Positions 25,817-34,731 of a stretch of 64,000 bases of DNA are shown here, one piece after another (position 1 is the first letter of the stretch; each line of letters opens with the position of its first letter). The notes beneath the pieces were generated by a model. That model did not search any database, was not told the origin of the DNA, and saw only the letters and a program-made list of their open reading frames with translations. The translations under genes were made by a program, and so were the position numbers. The stretch comes from Akkermansiaceae bacterium (GTDB lineage: Bacteria; Verrucomicrobiota; Verrucomicrobiia; Verrucomicrobiales; Akkermansiaceae), in NCBI GenBank assembly GCA_022424905.1, contig JAKMGP010000029.1:20635-84634 (forward strand). Reading direction: 5' to 3'.

Positions 25817-26620
25817 ATGCAGATGATCTTCCTTGCGCTCCTTGGCTTTTGCGTCCTGGTTGCATCGGCCCAGGACAAACCCGAAATCCCCGATGATTTG
25901 CTCGATACTGAGCATTTCCGAAACGACAGCGCTCTTAACGAATTTACCGTCCCTTTGATCTCTAAGGTTTTCAATGAACTAGAGAAAGTTTCACCCCTTT
26001 CCTACGACCCTGACCATTATAAAAACTACGGGCGGACCCCCATCGACAGGTCCCGTATCGCGTTAAGGCTAGGAACTTTGATTGCGGATGGTTTTATCGC
26101 AGTTCAAACCGGCAATTCGGAGGATGTTCCTAAAATAGCCGCGCATATCTCCCGCTATTCCAAGGCGCTTGGTGCCGGCGACAAAATCAAGGTCCACGCC
26201 GCCGAACTACTTGAACACGCTAAAGCGAAGGACCTTCCTAAATTGAAACAGGCACTCGCCTCCACCCAGCGTGATGTCGAGCGTGAGCTTGCCGGGCTAC
26301 GAGATCCGGACCTCTCCCACCTGATCTCCCTTGGTGGTTGGTTGGAAGCCCTCGATTCAGCAGCAACCGCCGTTAATAAAAAATACACTCCCGAACGTGC
26401 TCTAACACTCTTTCGCGAAGACGTTGCAGACTACTACGCCGAATCTATTGGCTCTCTCCACCCGGACATTAGCCGGCGCCCACATTTAATCAAAATGAGA
26501 GAGCTTCTTCAGGGACTCCGTAACGCGATGGTTTTGGCAGAGAACTCCAAACCTTCGGCCGTTCAGGTCAAAGAGGTGACGATCGTTTCCTCACAACTTG
26601 TTGAAATAGCCCGACGTTAA
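25817..26620 (+). CDS. Secreted protein of unknown function
   Basis: 267 residues beginning with a signal peptide (MQMIFLALLGFCVLVASAQ, cleavage after ASAQ). The mature part is mostly helical, with an early DPDHYKNYGRTPIDRSRIALRLGTLIADGF segment and two further helical stretches; no catalytic motif or known domain was recognised. The ATG at 25817 is chosen because upstream in-frame codons would place 27 residues before the signal. It is 11 bases before the dehydrogenase-YgfZ fusion gene and may be cotranscribed with it. Confidence 0.7.
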   Translation: MQMIFLALLGFCVLVASAQDKPEIPDDLLDTEHFRNDSALNEFTVPLISKVFNELEKVSPLSYDPDHYKNYGRTPIDRSRIALRLGTLIADGFIAVQTGNSEDVPKIAAHISRYSKALGAGDKIKVHAAELLEHAKAKDLPKLKQALASTQRDVERELAGLRDPDLSHLISLGGWLEALDSAATAVNKKYTPERALTLFREDVADYYAESIGSLHPDISRRPHLIKMRELLQGLRNAMVLAENSKPSAVQVKEVTIVSSQLVEIARR

Positions 26621-26631
26621 ACATCATCACT

Positions 26632-28170
26632 ATGACACTTCTCCTAGGCCTTGGAATTATTGGATCCCGCAGTGCCGACCAGCTTATCGCTGCCGGACAT
26701 CCCCTCAAAACTTGGAACCGAACCCAAAAGGATCGCCCAGAAACGACTCCAGAACTCGCGGAAGCAGCATCGCAGGCCGATGTCATCTTATGCTATCTTC
26801 GAGACGACCAAGCGGTCCGAGAGGTTTTCTCGCAAATCGAAGAGCACCTCAGCGAAGGTAAAACATTCATCAATCACGCCACCATCGATCCCGAGACCAC
26901 CTTGTGGCTAGAGCGCCAATGCAAAGCAGCGGGCGGAAATTTCTTAGATGCCCCATTCACTGGCTCGCGCGATGCCGCAGCTTGCGGGAACCTTGTTTAT
27001 TATGTCGCCGGAGATCGCGAACTACTTGAAGAGCATCGTTCATTACTCGAGGTCACTTCCCGCGAGATTATTTACCTTGGCCAACCACCTGCGGCAACTG
27101 TCGTTAAAATCACCACGAACCTTGCCACTGCGTCTGCTATCCAAGCTCTCACCGAGGCTCTAGAGATTTCACGACGGTATGGCGTTGACCCACGAGCGTG
27201 GCATGACGCGGCCAAGTTTAATGGGTGCTATGCTCCTGTAATGGGGATGAAAATACCAACCCTCCTCGAAAACGACTTCACCCCTCACTTCTCGACCGAA
27301 AACATGGCAAAGGATACCAACTACGCCATTCAGCTCGCCGACTCGGCAGGCATCACCGCTGATCTCAATCACCTTACTTGGGCCCGGCTTTTCGAAGCCG
27401 AAATGCGAGACGCTTCAGAAGATTTTTCCTCAACTGTTCGCCAGCACCAAACGACTGACCTAGAACTGGAAGAAGATGTTGAAATCTCCTGTAGCCGAAT
27501 CCGTGTGAAAGGTCCGGATGCCGAAAGATATCTCAATGGGCAAGTGACAAATGACGTCCGCCTCACTGAAGACGGTCGGATCATTGATGCCTGTATTTTA
27601 GATGCCAAAGGAAAGCTCCAATTCTATGTTCATATTCATTGCGAAGAAGAAGATTTTATTGTGCAAGGCCCCATCGACCTAGCGAAAGAAATTTACACCC
27701 GCCTTGATAAATACCTTATCGCCGATGACGTTGAACTCATTGATGAAAGCCAAGATGAAACTGCTTACTTGATTGTCACCAATGAAACTCGGCGCATCAT
27801 TGAGGGAGTCCCCCGTTGGCCAAACGAACTTTTCGCTGGCATTCTTCCTCCCGAAGCCGGAGTCGAAAAAAAGTCCATTTCATACACCAAGGGTTGCTAC
27901 ACCGGACAGGAAGTCATTTCACGTATGAAGCGCGCCGGGAAAACCAACCGTCATCTCGTAAAACTAGCACTTGATAAGCCGCTTATTCCAACAAAAGCAA
28001 AACTGCTAGTAGAGGGTCAAGAAGCCGGATTTATCACCTCAGTTGCATCACACATCAAGCAAGGGGAAGTTGCTCTCGGCTATCGCCATCGCAAGTACTC
28101 TGAGGCCGATGAATTTGATGTGGCTTCGCCTTGCTCAGGCACGATCATTGGCAAAGCTTATCTTCGGTAA
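26632..28170 (+). CDS. Fusion of a beta-hydroxyacid dehydrogenase and a YgfZ/GcvT-like folate protein
   Basis: Two complete enzymes in one 512-residue chain. Residues 1-270 are a 3-hydroxyisobutyrate/6-phosphogluconate-type dehydrogenase: GLGIIG at 6-11 binds NAD(P), FLDAPFTGSRDAA (104-116) is the substrate loop and VVKITTN carries the catalytic Lys159 and Asn163. Residues 282-512 are a YgfZ-type protein with GPDAERYLNGQVTNDVRL and the hallmark KGCYTGQE at 420-427, whose cysteine is conserved in YgfZ. YgfZ uses folate to help assemble Fe-S enzymes. The reading frame is open throughout with no internal start or ribosome-binding site that I could see near the boundary, so I take it as a real fusion. 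Whether the halves share a pathway is unknown. Confidence 0.88.
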   Translation: MTLLLGLGIIGSRSADQLIAAGHPLKTWNRTQKDRPETTPELAEAASQADVILCYLRDDQAVREVFSQIEEHLSEGKTFINHATIDPETTLWLERQCKAAGGNFLDAPFTGSRDAAACGNLVYYVAGDRELLEEHRSLLEVTSREIIYLGQPPAATVVKITTNLATASAIQALTEALEISRRYGVDPRAWHDAAKFNGCYAPVMGMKIPTLLENDFTPHFSTENMAKDTNYAIQLADSAGITADLNHLTWARLFEAEMRDASEDFSSTVRQHQTTDLELEEDVEISCSRIRVKGPDAERYLNGQVTNDVRLTEDGRIIDACILDAKGKLQFYVHIHCEEEDFIVQGPIDLAKEIYTRLDKYLIADDVELIDESQDETAYLIVTNETRRIIEGVPRWPNELFAGILPPEAGVEKKSISYTKGCYTGQEVISRMKRAGKTNRHLVKLALDKPLIPTKAKLLVEGQEAGFITSVASHIKQGEVALGYRHRKYSEADEFDVASPCSGTIIGKAYLR

Positions 28171-28179
28171 GTCAGCTAC

Positions 28180-29877
28180 CTACATTCGAAACAAGCCACC
28201 CTTTTTCCCCCCAAGAATAACGGCTCCGATGATGGAAATCCCAAGAAACACCATCGCCCAAACACCCAGCGCAGACGCTAACTCGTAGCCATTCCCCAAC
28301 ATTCCCAGGAGCGAGTAAATTGCCTTCGTGATCGGGAAATGCTCGGACTGTTGAGCAAGAATCAGACTATCGCTCACCTCTAACATCGCGAAGGCAAAGG
28401 CAAGAATTCCACCTGCAATCAAATTAGCACCCAATAAGGGCAGCGAGACTCGTCGGAGAGTTCTTGCGGGAGTCGCTCCCAGCGACCGGGCAGCCTCTTC
28501 AAGAGCAAGATTACTTTGCTGTAATCCTGCGACTGCTGAACGAACCACATACGGGAGTCTCCTAACTGCGTAAGCCACCACTAGAAGCCAAGTTGGATTC
28601 TGGGCGGCACCCTGAACCAAAAAATAGAAATTCTCCCCTTTTTGCGAGAGCGCGAGGTAACCAAAGGCTAGGACAAGACCAGGAACTGCTAGCGGAAGCA
28701 TCACCAAAGCATCGAGAAAGGCTCGGCCGCGGATTGTGCTCCGAACGATTACCCAAGCTATCGCCACGCCCAAGATCAAATCTACCAGGGTCGCTGCCGA
28801 AGCATAAAAAAGACTATTTTGAATCGAAGGGACGACAAGCGGATGGCTAAGAGCCTCCCGATAGTGCTCAGTCGTCCAAAGCTCCGGCAAAACGGTGGAA
28901 TACCAATCGTGAGCCAAAGAAAGCACCACCACGCCGGCGTGGGGAAGAGAGGCGACAAAAAACACCAAAAAGAAGAACAACGTGCAAAGCCAAGCTCTTC
29001 CTCTTTCGGGGCGAACTTCTACATTCCTCCCCTTTGGCCTTGGAGCAGTCCCCAATTTTGAGCGGCCAAGCACGGCTTTAGAGACAATGAAAACAAGAGT
29101 CGAAACCACCAACATAATCGCCACAAGAGCATAAGGAAACGGATTTTCGCCGAGATCTTTAATACCATCATAAACTTGCACCGGCGCAACTCGGGTAAAA
29201 TCAAAAACCAAGGGCACACCAAGTTCAGTGAAGGACCAAATAAAAACAATCGCACCACCAGCAAAGATGCCAGGCGTAGTCAACGGAAGAGTGATCCGCA
29301 TCAGGCGCCGCCAAGGAGGACACCCAAGATTTTGAGCAGCTTGTTCCATGGCTGGGTCAATATTCGACAAGGATGCCGCGATATTCATGTAAAGAATCGG
29401 ATAAAGGTGGAGGGCATTCATAATGACAACTCCCCAGAACCGCCCATCGCCCAGCCAATCCATCGGCATAGTTGGATCCATAAGGCCAAGCTTTACCAAA
29501 AAGGCATTAAGGGCGCCTTGAATCCCGAGGATCTGCTTCACTCCTACCGCTCCCACAAAGGGAGGAAGAACGAGAGGAATCAGAACCAGGGCAGATAATG
29601 ATTTTTTAAATGGGAAGAGATAACGATGCCCAATCAGCGCGAGAGGAAATGCGATAAAAAGAGAAGCTAGCGTGCTCGAAATTCCCAAAGCAAACGCATT
29701 CCAAAGGCCTTCGGTGTATACTGGATTCTTAAAAACCTCTCCTACAAAAGAGAACGTAAAACCATCATCGGAAGAATAAAATGCCTCCTTTAAAACGATC
29801 ACCGCTGGGTAGAGGAAAAATACCGTGAAGAAAATCGTCACGCACGCAGTTAAACTATAAGCAACACCCTTATTCAC
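28180..29877 (-). CDS. Iron(III)-type ABC transporter permease (FbpB-like)
   Basis: A 565-residue membrane protein made of two permease halves, each with a binding-protein-dependent transport motif: EQAAQNLGCPPWRRLMRITLPL in the first and EEAARSLGATPARTLRRVSLPLL in the second. This duplicated layout is that of FbpB/AfuB/SfuB ferric-ion permeases, with about twelve helices. It starts with GTG at 29877 overlapping the stop of the binding-protein gene (GTGA). It converges with the fusion gene with a nine-base gap. Confidence 0.9.
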   Translation of the reverse strand: MNKGVAYSLTACVTIFFTVFFLYPAVIVLKEAFYSSDDGFTFSFVGEVFKNPVYTEGLWNAFALGISSTLASLFIAFPLALIGHRYLFPFKKSLSALVLIPLVLPPFVGAVGVKQILGIQGALNAFLVKLGLMDPTMPMDWLGDGRFWGVVIMNALHLYPILYMNIAASLSNIDPAMEQAAQNLGCPPWRRLMRITLPLTTPGIFAGGAIVFIWSFTELGVPLVFDFTRVAPVQVYDGIKDLGENPFPYALVAIMLVVSTLVFIVSKAVLGRSKLGTAPRPKGRNVEVRPERGRAWLCTLFFFLVFFVASLPHAGVVVLSLAHDWYSTVLPELWTTEHYREALSHPLVVPSIQNSLFYASAATLVDLILGVAIAWVIVRSTIRGRAFLDALVMLPLAVPGLVLAFGYLALSQKGENFYFLVQGAAQNPTWLLVVAYAVRRLPYVVRSAVAGLQQSNLALEEAARSLGATPARTLRRVSLPLLGANLIAGGILAFAFAMLEVSDSLILAQQSEHFPITKAIYSLLGMLGNGYELASALGVWAMVFLGISIIGAVILGGKKGGLFRM

Positions 29878-31364
29878 TTAGCATCTCCTTCCCCAACCAT
29901 GAGCGCCATGCGCTCTGCCTCGCGATAGTTTTCACGAAAGTAAGTTCCTAAATCATTCATCATTCGCACAACCGCAATTTTATCTCCCGATTTCAAAGTC
30001 ACCTTAATCTCGGACAAAGTGGCCTCATAGCCAACCGGTGAAACCTCGTAGAATTTCGCAGTCGCCTCGGGCGGAAAGCCTGCTTTAATCAAAGTGGTCC
30101 AAGCCGCTTTCATTTCCTCATGTGAGTCAATACACATGGCACGGATGATATTGCGTAGAGGCGTAAAGTGCCGCCCCGTTAAATCGTAATCGTAGACAAA
30201 TTCGCTCGCAACTTCATAGGGCATAACTGAGGCATCAACCATCTCAGAGAGAAAAGGTTCCTGATAAAGATCTTTTCGAATAGGCAACCGCCGCAGTCCG
30301 CGAATTTTCGGCCCCATTTCTGTGCCCGGCCTAGCATTCCAAAGCATTTGCCCTTCCTTGGTAAAGATGAAGTTTACAAATTCCTGCGCAACTTCGAGGT
30401 TGGGAGCTCCTTTGAAAATCGCAACTGGATCTACACTGTAGGACGTGCCGCCAACCGGAGAAATAAACTTCAACCGTGAGGTTCCATTTTCCTTCTTAAG
30501 CGCCTCGTTATAAGAGCGACCAAAGAAGTCGATACACATCCCAGCGATGGCATTTCCTTGAGCGACATCATGGGGAACCTTGGAAGCACCATCAGTAAAG
30601 TAACGAGCATTGGCGCCAATTCGCTGGATCAGATTAAGACCCTCCACCCATCCCTTCTCACAAGCTTCTTTGCGAGAAAGATTACCGGCAAGCTGTCCAT
30701 GAATTTTTTGCTGCACCAGCATCTCAAACGCTTTTGCTACCGATCCACTCTTAGTAGGATCGGCTAGAGCAATCCCCTTTTGAAATCCTGGTCGACCAAG
30801 GTCATCCCATGTTGTCGGGGCCGGGAGATCTAATCGATCCAAGCTATCGAGATTGTAGCAAATTCCAAAAGATGACAAGCAGGTCCCAAGCCAATCGTGT
30901 TCTTTAGGGTAGTAACTTTCTCCGCTCTGAATTTCAGGGATAGTCCCGCGCTCAAACAACAAGGCTTCATTCTCAAAAACATCCATTTTTTGAAACCGGC
31001 CTGCTTTGGCCTGACCTTTAAAATCGTAAACTCCCCCACCAAAGAAAAGATCGAGACCAATCCCCTCGCTTTTGTTTTTCTCGGCCGCTTTAAAACGGCT
31101 GTCTAACACTCTCTTAATCTCACTCGTTCCTCCAGGAGTCCGCCAATTTACGTAGACACTTTCTCCATGTTTCTTTTCATACCAACGCGAAAACGCTTCA
31201 CCAAATTCCCGACGAATAAGCTCGTTGTGTGGTGTAATAACTTCAAGCCGGAGTTCCGCCTGATTCATTGCAGCGGCGTCGTTGTCCCGAAGAATTATAG
31301 GCGCAGCAATCACCGCCGCCATCGGGAGAAAGACTCCAAGGTTTTTTTTCCAAGGCCCTTTCAT
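29874..31364 (-). CDS. ABC transporter substrate-binding protein, iron(III)-type
   Basis: A 496-residue extracellular solute-binding protein with an N-terminal signal helix (about 8-30). Visible parts are LEVITPHNELIRREFGEAFSRWY, ADPTKSGSVAKAFEML, QGNAIAGMCIDFFGRSY and GAPNLEVAQEFVNFIFTKEGQMLW, the pattern of large SBP_bac_6/11 family members that sit with FbpB-type permeases. No lipobox cysteine is present, so it is secreted or membrane-tethered by its signal helix. Iron(III) as ligand is inferred from the permease type; tyrosines such as YDYD and YSVD could bind metal, but thiamine or putrescine-like ligands are not excluded. Confidence 0.85.
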   Translation of the reverse strand: MKGPWKKNLGVFLPMAAVIAAPIILRDNDAAAMNQAELRLEVITPHNELIRREFGEAFSRWYEKKHGESVYVNWRTPGGTSEIKRVLDSRFKAAEKNKSEGIGLDLFFGGGVYDFKGQAKAGRFQKMDVFENEALLFERGTIPEIQSGESYYPKEHDWLGTCLSSFGICYNLDSLDRLDLPAPTTWDDLGRPGFQKGIALADPTKSGSVAKAFEMLVQQKIHGQLAGNLSRKEACEKGWVEGLNLIQRIGANARYFTDGASKVPHDVAQGNAIAGMCIDFFGRSYNEALKKENGTSRLKFISPVGGTSYSVDPVAIFKGAPNLEVAQEFVNFIFTKEGQMLWNARPGTEMGPKIRGLRRLPIRKDLYQEPFLSEMVDASVMPYEVASEFVYDYDLTGRHFTPLRNIIRAMCIDSHEEMKAAWTTLIKAGFPPEATAKFYEVSPVGYEATLSEIKVTLKSGDKIAVVRMMNDLGTYFRENYREAERMALMVGEGDAK

Positions 31365-32416
31365 CGCGCTAAAAGTGTCACATCTTGACCGGAAAACTGT
31401 AACCCCACGAGTTCCTCTCCCGGAGAACGAATAATCTTCGGGTTTTGCTCGGTCACCTGCATCACCGAATCATCCCCCAATTCAACAGCATATTGAATAA
31501 TGCTGCCCAAATAAATTCGCTCAATGATTTTTCCACTTAAGTCCGCTTGAGTGGCATTAACAATTTTTACTGCTTCGGGCCGGATCGAAAGGATAACCTC
31601 TTCTCCAGGAGCAGGAGTCCAACCAGTGACACTTGGAGTCGCTGCCAGAGTTGCTGTTGCCGTCTTTACCAAATTATTTTCATTTGCCGTTCCCTTCAAA
31701 AGATTAGTTTCACCGATAAACCCCGCGACATAACTGGAAACCGGTTGTCGATAAATTTCTTCGGGCGGTCCCACCTGAACAACAACACCTTGATCCATCA
31801 CGGCCATTCGGTCGGCCATCGAAAGCGCCTCGGCTTGATCGTGGGTGACGTAAACTCCAGTGAGGTCATTTTCTTTGACTATACGACGAATTTCAGACCG
31901 CATTTCCAGTCTTAACTGCGCATCAAGATTTGAGAGCGGTTCATCAAGAAGCAAACACTTTGGGCGGACGACGAGAGCTCGGGCCAGAGAAACTCTTTGT
32001 TGCTGACCTCCAGACATTTGATCAATTCCCCGCTTCGCAAACCCCTCGAGCTTGACCATAGCGAGCGCTTCCTCGACTCGACACTGGATCTCTTTTTTAT
32101 CGACCTTCCGTTCTTCAAGGCCGAAGGCAATGTTTTGCCCCACTGTCATGTGCGGCCAAAGCGCATAAGATTGGAAAACCATGGCAGCCTCCCGTTTATG
32201 AGTGGGCAATGCGGTAACGTCTCGCTCTCCAAAAAAGATTTTCCCTTTGGTCGGAGTCTCGAGGCCGGCAATACAGCGAAGCAAGGTCGTTTTTCCACAC
32301 CCACTCCCTCCCAGGAGGAAAAACAACTCTCCGGGGGCAATTTCGAGCGAAACCTCATTCAGCGCGGTAACATCGCCAAATTGCTTTGTTATCCCAGCAG
32401 CGCGAATTTCTTCCAT
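31361..32416 (-). CDS. ABC transporter ATPase, FbpC/PotA type
   Basis: An importer ATPase of 351 residues from the ATG at 32416. Walker A GGSGCGKTT, Q-loop VFQSYALWPHM, signature MSGGQQQRVSLARAL, Walker B LLLDEPLSNLD and the H-loop THDQAEAL are intact, and the C-terminal TOBE domain (SIRPEAVKI, IERIYLGSIIQYAVEL) follows. It energises the permease encoded downstream. A GTG-type longer start at 32458 would add 14 residues not seen in the family. Stop and next start overlap by four bases. A nine-base direct repeat lies in the region it shares with the divergent FHA gene. Confidence 0.93.
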   Translation of the reverse strand: MEEIRAAGITKQFGDVTALNEVSLEIAPGELFFLLGGSGCGKTTLLRCIAGLETPTKGKIFFGERDVTALPTHKREAAMVFQSYALWPHMTVGQNIAFGLEERKVDKKEIQCRVEEALAMVKLEGFAKRGIDQMSGGQQQRVSLARALVVRPKCLLLDEPLSNLDAQLRLEMRSEIRRIVKENDLTGVYVTHDQAEALSMADRMAVMDQGVVVQVGPPEEIYRQPVSSYVAGFIGETNLLKGTANENNLVKTATATLAATPSVTGWTPAPGEEVILSIRPEAVKIVNATQADLSGKIIERIYLGSIIQYAVELGDDSVMQVTEQNPKIIRSPGEELVGLQFSGQDVTLLAR

Positions 32417-32528
32417 AGGGGGACATGCTTTAATTTCTCTCGAAAAAGGCAAGTCCAACCCAACGTAGTTTTCTTATCGCCAATCGCCACCCGGTGTGAT
32501 CAAGTTTCGTTAACAATCGCCAAAAAAC

Positions 32529-33197
32529 ATGCCTCGCGTCGCAATCACCATTTCCGGAAAGAGTCCCCAGCCCTATCGATTCCAACTTGATACTAAAAAA
32601 GTCTCGATTGGCCGCAGCGAGGATAATGACATCACAATCGCTTGTCCTTCTATCTCATCTCTGCACTGCACCATGGAGCGGGTCGATGGTGGATATATTC
32701 TCCGCGACCGCCATTCAACAAATGGAATTAGCCTTGGGGACGATGACATGGCAATCATCGATCTCCGTAATGACAGCGAGATTAAAGTCGGAGACGTCAA
32801 ATTTGAATACACTCTCAGTGATGAGGAACTTGATGACATCGACGACGAAGACTTTGTCCCACACGCCAAAACTGCCGAGGAAGCAGCTGAAGAGCCCGAA
32901 GAAAAATCTACGCCAACGAAAAAAGCCAAGGCGAACATGGTTACTTCGCCTCGCCAGCCCGCCACTCCATTCCCTCCTACGGTTCTCGCTTCAACCAATC
33001 AAGGCAGCGGGGGCTTGTATGGAATCGCCTTATTTGTCTGTGGAGTAGCGGCATTCTATGCCGGACTAGATCACAGCTATTCCGGAAAACAGCGCGACGC
33101 TGGACGAAAGGGTGATTTCTCACTTCTTTCCGATATCAGCAAGGGCCGCCCTGCCCTGCCCTCCACGGAAGAATCAAAGGAAGAAGGATCTGAGTAA
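32529..33197 (+). CDS. FHA-domain membrane protein
   Basis: 222 residues. Residues 5-95 are a forkhead-associated domain, a phosphothreonine reader: IGRSEDNDI (27-35), SISSLHC (41-47) and STNG (63-66). An acidic linker (about 98-125), a Lys/Ala and Pro-rich stretch and one transmembrane helix (161-180, GGLYGIALFVCGVAAFYAGL) follow, then a basic/acidic tail of 40 residues. This suggests a cytoplasmic FHA domain tethered to the membrane; no Ser/Thr kinase gene is in the window. It diverges from the iron ABC operon. The intergenic region carries two CAATCGCCA repeats 33 bases apart. Confidence 0.87.
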   Translation: MPRVAITISGKSPQPYRFQLDTKKVSIGRSEDNDITIACPSISSLHCTMERVDGGYILRDRHSTNGISLGDDDMAIIDLRNDSEIKVGDVKFEYTLSDEELDDIDDEDFVPHAKTAEEAAEEPEEKSTPTKKAKANMVTSPRQPATPFPPTVLASTNQGSGGLYGIALFVCGVAAFYAGLDHSYSGKQRDAGRKGDFSLLSDISKGRPALPSTEESKEEGSE

Positions 33198-33858
33198 TTT
33201 CTCTGTAAGCGAGCAGCGAACGAAGCGTATCTCGAGGCTACCGGAAGATTACGGCAACCTTCTCCCAAAAGGGTCCCTTGTTCATTCCTCTGACCGGGAC
33301 TTCGGGCCAAAGTTCACCCAGTTGAGAACTTGCTTATGGTCTCAGCCGTCGAGGCATTGATAAACGCTAGTTTGGTTCGACAACCGTCACCACAACTTAG
33401 GGAGCTGCCGAAGTGGGGATCACGTTTGGGGATAGAATTATTACCGAACCTCTCGTCCTCCTACCGCATTTTAGATACCCGCATTTCTATCAAGCTCTGC
33501 ACCATCTACTACAACGATCGTTCCTTAAGTCTTCGAAACACGAGCTATTCTTAGCTCTAATTCGGGTGAGCTTTCCTCCATGGTTTTACTCTTTATCGGT
33601 TCTGTTATCTCGAAAGCCTTTCACCCGAATCATTAGTGCGATTTGGGCGCGTAATTTTGTCATCAAACCGCTGATTCAGAGTGACATTTTGTCGCGTTTG
33701 AGCCCAAATTTCGAGCCATTCGAAAATGGTAATGGACGCAGGAACCCCAATTTCACTTAAATACACCTTGAAAGCGCAAAGAAATCTCAATCTTTCCTAA
33801 ATAAGAGCCATTCCTTACTACCTCACCGCAAGTTGGCATATTTCTAGCATCCCACGCC
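33198..33858. other. 660-base gene-poor region with strong secondary structure
   Basis: No credible protein gene lies here; the open frames have unnatural composition and no ribosome binding site. Several inverted repeats are visible: AGGCTACCG/CGGCAACCT near 33235-33262, which pairs better as minus-strand RNA through G-U pairs; AAGTTC/GAACTT near 33312-33335; and the two adjacent hairpins at 33542-33630. I could not match it to RNase P RNA, tmRNA, 6S RNA or SRP RNA. It may be an unknown structured RNA, the sigma gene's leader, or a decayed region. Confidence 0.5.
33542..33630. ncRNA. Two adjacent stable hairpins, candidate structured RNA
   Basis: GAGCTA (33542-33547) and TAGCTC (33552-33557) make a six-base stem with a TTCT tetraloop. 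Directly after it, 33560-33575 (ATTCGGGTGA plus GCTTTC) pairs with 33612-33630 (GAAAGC, a three-base bulge CTT, TCACCCGAAT): 16 base pairs around a 36-base loop. This is far more pairing than expected by chance in a gene-free stretch. The coding strand of any RNA is unknown. Confidence 0.4.
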
Positions 33859-33861
33859 GTG

Positions 33862-34722
33862 ATGATGACACGATCAGAGACAAATAGCAGCATCACAATG
33901 TACATGCGAGAAATCGCAAAGACCAAGCTTCTAACCCCCAAGGAGGAGATCGAACTTGCTGCTCGGATTGCGAAGGGCGACGAACGAGCACGGGCTCGCA
34001 TGATTGAGTCCAATCTTCGTCTTGTTGTAAAGATTGCCAAAGACTACAGCAACTACGGGGTCCCCCTCGTTGACCTCATTTCTGAGGGTAATATTGGTCT
34101 AATTCGCGCCGTCGAAAAATTTGACCCTAAAAAAGGGGGGAAACTCAGCACATACGCAGCTTGGTGGATAAAACAATCAATAAAGCGAGCGCTCGCCAAC
34201 CAAGGAAAGACCGTTCGTCTTCCAATCCATCTTGTCGACAAGCTAGCACGAGTCCGCCGAATTTCAGCCCTCATGGCCGAAGACCTGGGTCGAGAACCAA
34301 CAGATTCTGAGCTCTCGGAAGAACTCGGTATTCCGCGGGAAAAACTCGCTTTACTCCTTCAAGCATCCAAACAAAACCGCTCGATGGATGAGTCCACCCA
34401 TGATGACAGTATCGCGAGCTTCGGGGAGGTAATAGCTGACGAACATGCTATCGACCCGCTTGAAGCACTTAGCCAAAAAAATGGACTTGATGAACTCGAC
34501 GTCGTTCTTGAAACCCTTAACGAAAGGGAGACTGAAATTATTGGCGCTCGGTTTGGGCTAAACGGCAAAAGAATCCTGACCCTTGAAGAAATTGGAAGAA
34601 ACTTCGGAGTCAGTAGAGAAAGAATCCGACAGATTCAAAATGTTGCACTCAAAAAGATGCAAAAAGCTCTCACCAAAAAGAACGCAATCGCTCCGCCAAA
34701 ACTACGGAAATCTCTGAGCTAG
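33862..34722 (+). CDS. Sigma-70 family RNA polymerase sigma factor, RpoD/RpoS-like
   Basis: 286 residues from the ATG at 33862 (GTG at 33859 and ATG at 33865 are also possible). Regions 1.2 (ITMYMREIAKTKLLTPKEEIELA), 2 (DLISEGNIGLIRAVEKFDP, STYAAWWIKQSIKRAL), 3 and 4 (TLEEIGRNFGVSRERIRQIQNVALKKM) are complete, while the acidic region 1.1 of a housekeeping sigma is absent. That fits a group 2 factor or a short primary sigma. Region 2.4 has QSIKRAL, close to the -10-reading helix. A 660-base structured gap precedes it. Confidence 0.93.
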   Translation: MMTRSETNSSITMYMREIAKTKLLTPKEEIELAARIAKGDERARARMIESNLRLVVKIAKDYSNYGVPLVDLISEGNIGLIRAVEKFDPKKGGKLSTYAAWWIKQSIKRALANQGKTVRLPIHLVDKLARVRRISALMAEDLGREPTDSELSEELGIPREKLALLLQASKQNRSMDESTHDDSIASFGEVIADEHAIDPLEALSQKNGLDELDVVLETLNERETEIIGARFGLNGKRILTLEEIGRNFGVSRERIRQIQNVALKKMQKALTKKNAIAPPKLRKSLS

Positions 34723-34731
34723 GAAATCTTT

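Noticed and set aside
33560-33640. RNase P RNA on the minus strand
   Set aside because: A GGAGGAAAG stretch resembles the P4 region, but the remaining conserved blocks of RNase P RNA are absent.
33413-33760. Plus-strand 115-codon frame in the 660-base gap
   Set aside because: Unnatural composition, no ribosome binding site, and it lies across strong hairpins.
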